This document shows, in pieces, positions 5,808-7,309 of a stretch of 7,309 bases of DNA. Source of the stretch: Desulfosporosinus sp. UBA4726 (GTDB taxonomy: Bacteria > Bacillota > Desulfitobacteriia > Desulfitobacteriales > Desulfitobacteriaceae); NCBI GenBank assembly GCA_002404215.1, contig DHJG01000194.1, positions 8,772-16,080 on the forward strand, in the 5' to 3' direction. The position numbers and the translations under genes were made by a program. Position 1 is the stretch's first letter. Every line of letters begins with the position of its first letter. Under the pieces are notes generated by a model. The model did not search any database and was not told the origin of the DNA. It saw only the letters and a program-made list of their open reading frames with translations.

Positions 5808-7106
5808 TTATTTGTGATTTATTTTGTTAGCTATGGGAAAGGTGTTTCCCCCGTGCGGCATTATATACACTCCTTCAGGTTGACGTCCGAGAAGTTGCCT
5901 TGCTAACCCAAGCGCCTCTTCAGGAGAATGGGCTGGAATCATCTTGACATGTTTAACCAAATCGTCCGATAACGAACTGATCAAAATGACAGGTGTCTTT
6001 CGACAGATGCTCGCTGTTCTCAGGCTTACGAACCCTGGCATCGTAAAGTCAGCATGAAGCTTGGCATTCATATCCTCCACCTCTCCATGCTGGAAGAATT
6101 CCTGAAAAGGTTGAGAACCTATCCCTTCTGAGCATTCACTCACCAGGATGATCACTCCACCTTCTTGCGCTGCATAGGTAGCATTGTCCAAAGCCTTGAT
6201 CGCTTGGTAAAGCTGAGTATCTTTGGGAAACCCACCGCACGAAACGATGACTAGCTCCGCTTTTTCGTTTATTTCAATTCCGAAGATTTCCTCAGTAACC
6301 CGGCAACCCGCCAAATGCGCCTGATGCAAGTCACCTGCCGCAATATAGACAAATTCCTTCTTCTCGTTCACAACCACATTGAGTATGAAATCCACACCTA
6401 CTAGACGAGCGATTTCTAACATATCCTCCGCAACCGGATTGCCTTCCATTTTTCCAGTCTCTATATTGGGATTAAGTCCCGAGGGCCCTCCCCCTTTTAG
6501 CGCTAAGGCATGGTTTTGCTGGATCATCTCATAGCCACAAACCCCAGGCGCAATCGACTTACGACCACCACCAAACCCTGCAAGCAAATGATAAGCGATT
6601 CCACCGGTAAGTATCACCTTGTCCGCTTCCCATACCCGACGATTTACAATAATGGGCGTTCCCTGTGAGGATTTGCCTATATCCACTAAATCCTGGGCGC
6701 GACACTCATGATCGAAAATAGAAACCCTCGCCAAGACCTTCGCTCCGCAAATTGCCGTGTGTTCTTCTAACGTCTGCAACCGGTGATCTCCGGTCGCCGT
6801 AACAATAGAAATGTCCTGATCAGGCACCCCAGCCCCATTTAGAACATCCAGCAACACCGGCAAAAGAACATCGGCCCGTACCCATAGTCGAGTAACATCA
6901 CTCACTATAATAACCACTTTGTCCCCTGGTTTTACCAGCTCTACCAAGGGAGCAGTTCCAAGTGGATGGGCCAGCGCCTGGAGAATCGCCTGTTCTATAT
7001 CTAAAATTGGCTGACTGGCCTTTGCTTCAATCTCCTGAACGTTCACTGAGGACGGAAGCTTAAAGAGCAAGGTTTCTTTACCATAGGCGAGTTCAAACTC
7101 ATTCAT
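5808..7106 (-). CDS. larA: LarA-family nickel-dependent lactate (2-hydroxy acid) racemase-like protein
   Basis: It should interconvert the enantiomers of lactate or a related 2-hydroxy acid in the cytoplasm, using the nickel-pincer cofactor (NPN) made by LarB, LarC and LarE, none of which is in the window. The start at 7106 has AGGGGGAG about 7 nt upstream. Family motifs: SDVTR (69-73), the substrate-binding DxTR; TGDHR (105-109) with the catalytic-type His108; GGIAYHLLAGFGGGRKSIAPG (168-188), containing the second catalytic-type His173 and the cofactor-anchoring Lys183; His199 in QQNHA, the nickel ligand; and LYQAIKA (299-305), with Gln301 and Lys304 in the spacing of the Lactobacillus plantarum pair Gln295/Lys298. 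His108, His173, Lys183 and His199 match L. plantarum positions 108, 174, 184 and 200 as I recall them. The length of 432 residues is normal. The loop after DVTR is LWV rather than the usual Pro-containing turn. The exact substrate is uncertain because LarA homologues act on several hydroxy acids. Its ATGA overlap with the upstream Fe-S subunit gene points to joint hydroxy-acid oxidation. Confidence 0.85.
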   Translation of the reverse strand: MNEFELAYGKETLLFKLPSSVNVQEIEAKASQPILDIEQAILQALAHPLGTAPLVELVKPGDKVVIIVSDVTRLWVRADVLLPVLLDVLNGAGVPDQDISIVTATGDHRLQTLEEHTAICGAKVLARVSIFDHECRAQDLVDIGKSSQGTPIIVNRRVWEADKVILTGGIAYHLLAGFGGGRKSIAPGVCGYEMIQQNHALALKGGGPSGLNPNIETGKMEGNPVAEDMLEIARLVGVDFILNVVVNEKKEFVYIAAGDLHQAHLAGCRVTEEIFGIEINEKAELVIVSCGGFPKDTQLYQAIKALDNATYAAQEGGVIILVSECSEGIGSQPFQEFFQHGEVEDMNAKLHADFTMPGFVSLRTASICRKTPVILISSLSDDLVKHVKMIPAHSPEEALGLARQLLGRQPEGVYIMPHGGNTFPIANKINHK

Positions 7107-7309
7107 CCGTTACTCCCCCTTTTATCATCAGCGGATTTATCTCCAGCACGTTCCTTTGCTTCATAAGCCATTTCCAAGAGTTGTGCGGTATGCATTACTT
7201 TCACAGTAACTCCCTGGCGATTCAGACCATCGGCGATATGCATTCGACAAGCCGAACACCCTGTAACCAAGACCTCTGCACCCGTCTGATGAATCGTTTC
7301 AACTTTATG
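7103..7309 (-). CDS. C-terminal part of a GlcF/GlpC-like Fe-S oxidoreductase subunit (cysteine-rich CCG domain)
   Basis: Sixty-eight codons enter from the right edge and end at the TGA at 7105-7103, overlapping the ATG of the racemase-like gene by four bases (ATGA). The readable sequence contains GAEVLVTGCSACRMHIADGL and then KVMHTAQLLEMAYE. This is the end of a cysteine-rich CCG domain (DUF224 family): the GCxxC pair, a basic/aromatic turn, and a HxxxLLxxAY ending. The family includes the iron-sulfur subunits of glycolate oxidase (GlcF), D-lactate dehydrogenases, anaerobic glycerol-3-phosphate dehydrogenase (GlpC) and heterodisulfide reductase HdrB. A charged tail of about 20 residues follows the domain. 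Coupling to a LarA-like gene favours a lactate or 2-hydroxy-acid dehydrogenase subunit, with the flavoprotein partner probably further right, outside the window. The N-terminal ferredoxin-type domain cannot be seen. Confidence 0.8.
   Translation of the reverse strand, partial: HKVETIHQTGAEVLVTGCSACRMHIADGLNRQGVTVKVMHTAQLLEMAYEAKERAGDKSADDKRGSNG

Overview
The window looks like chromosomal DNA from an anaerobic, low-to-moderate-GC Firmicute, most plausibly a clostridial relative of Desulfosporosinus or Desulfitobacterium. The clues are strong purine-rich ribosome binding sites, a sigma-A-type promoter, a secreted protein with cell-wall-binding repeats of the CWB2 type, a lipoprotein-type solute-binding protein, and a nickel racemase-like gene beside an Fe-S oxidoreductase. 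The genus is inferred from gene content only; no marker gene is present.

Layout. Positions 1-526 (minus strand) hold a small, apparently frameshifted gene followed by the 5' part of a secreted CWB2-repeat protein that runs off the left edge. Positions 541-1071 are non-coding: a terminator-like hairpin pointing left (705-740), a good extended -10 promoter reading right (856-884), and a 13-bp-arm hairpin at the predicted transcript start (894-927), giving a leader of about 180 nt. Positions 1072-5675 (plus strand) are one complete five-gene ABC transporter operon of the branched-chain amino acid / amide family (HAAT), in the order binding lipoprotein, permease LivH, permease LivM, ATPase LivG, ATPase LivF. 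A GC-rich hairpin separates the binding-protein gene from the rest; the last four genes are tightly packed or overlapping. Positions 5676-5807 are a convergent intergenic region with two tandem hairpins. Positions 5808-7309 (minus strand) hold a LarA-family nickel-dependent racemase-like gene, translationally coupled to the end of a gene for a GlcF/GlpC-like cysteine-rich Fe-S subunit that enters from the right edge.

How it works together. The transporter should capture a small carboxylate or amino acid outside the cell and import it with ATP. The right-hand operon should interconvert 2-hydroxy acid enantiomers (LarA family) and oxidise one of them through a flavin/Fe-S dehydrogenase, part of which lies outside the window. 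The two operons converge and are separately terminated, so a shared substrate is only a hypothesis. I see no mobile element, CRISPR array, tRNA or rRNA, and nothing that amounts to a clearly new multi-gene system. The more unusual points are the structured transporter leader, the broken small gene, and the possible link between a Liv-type importer and 2-hydroxy-acid metabolism.
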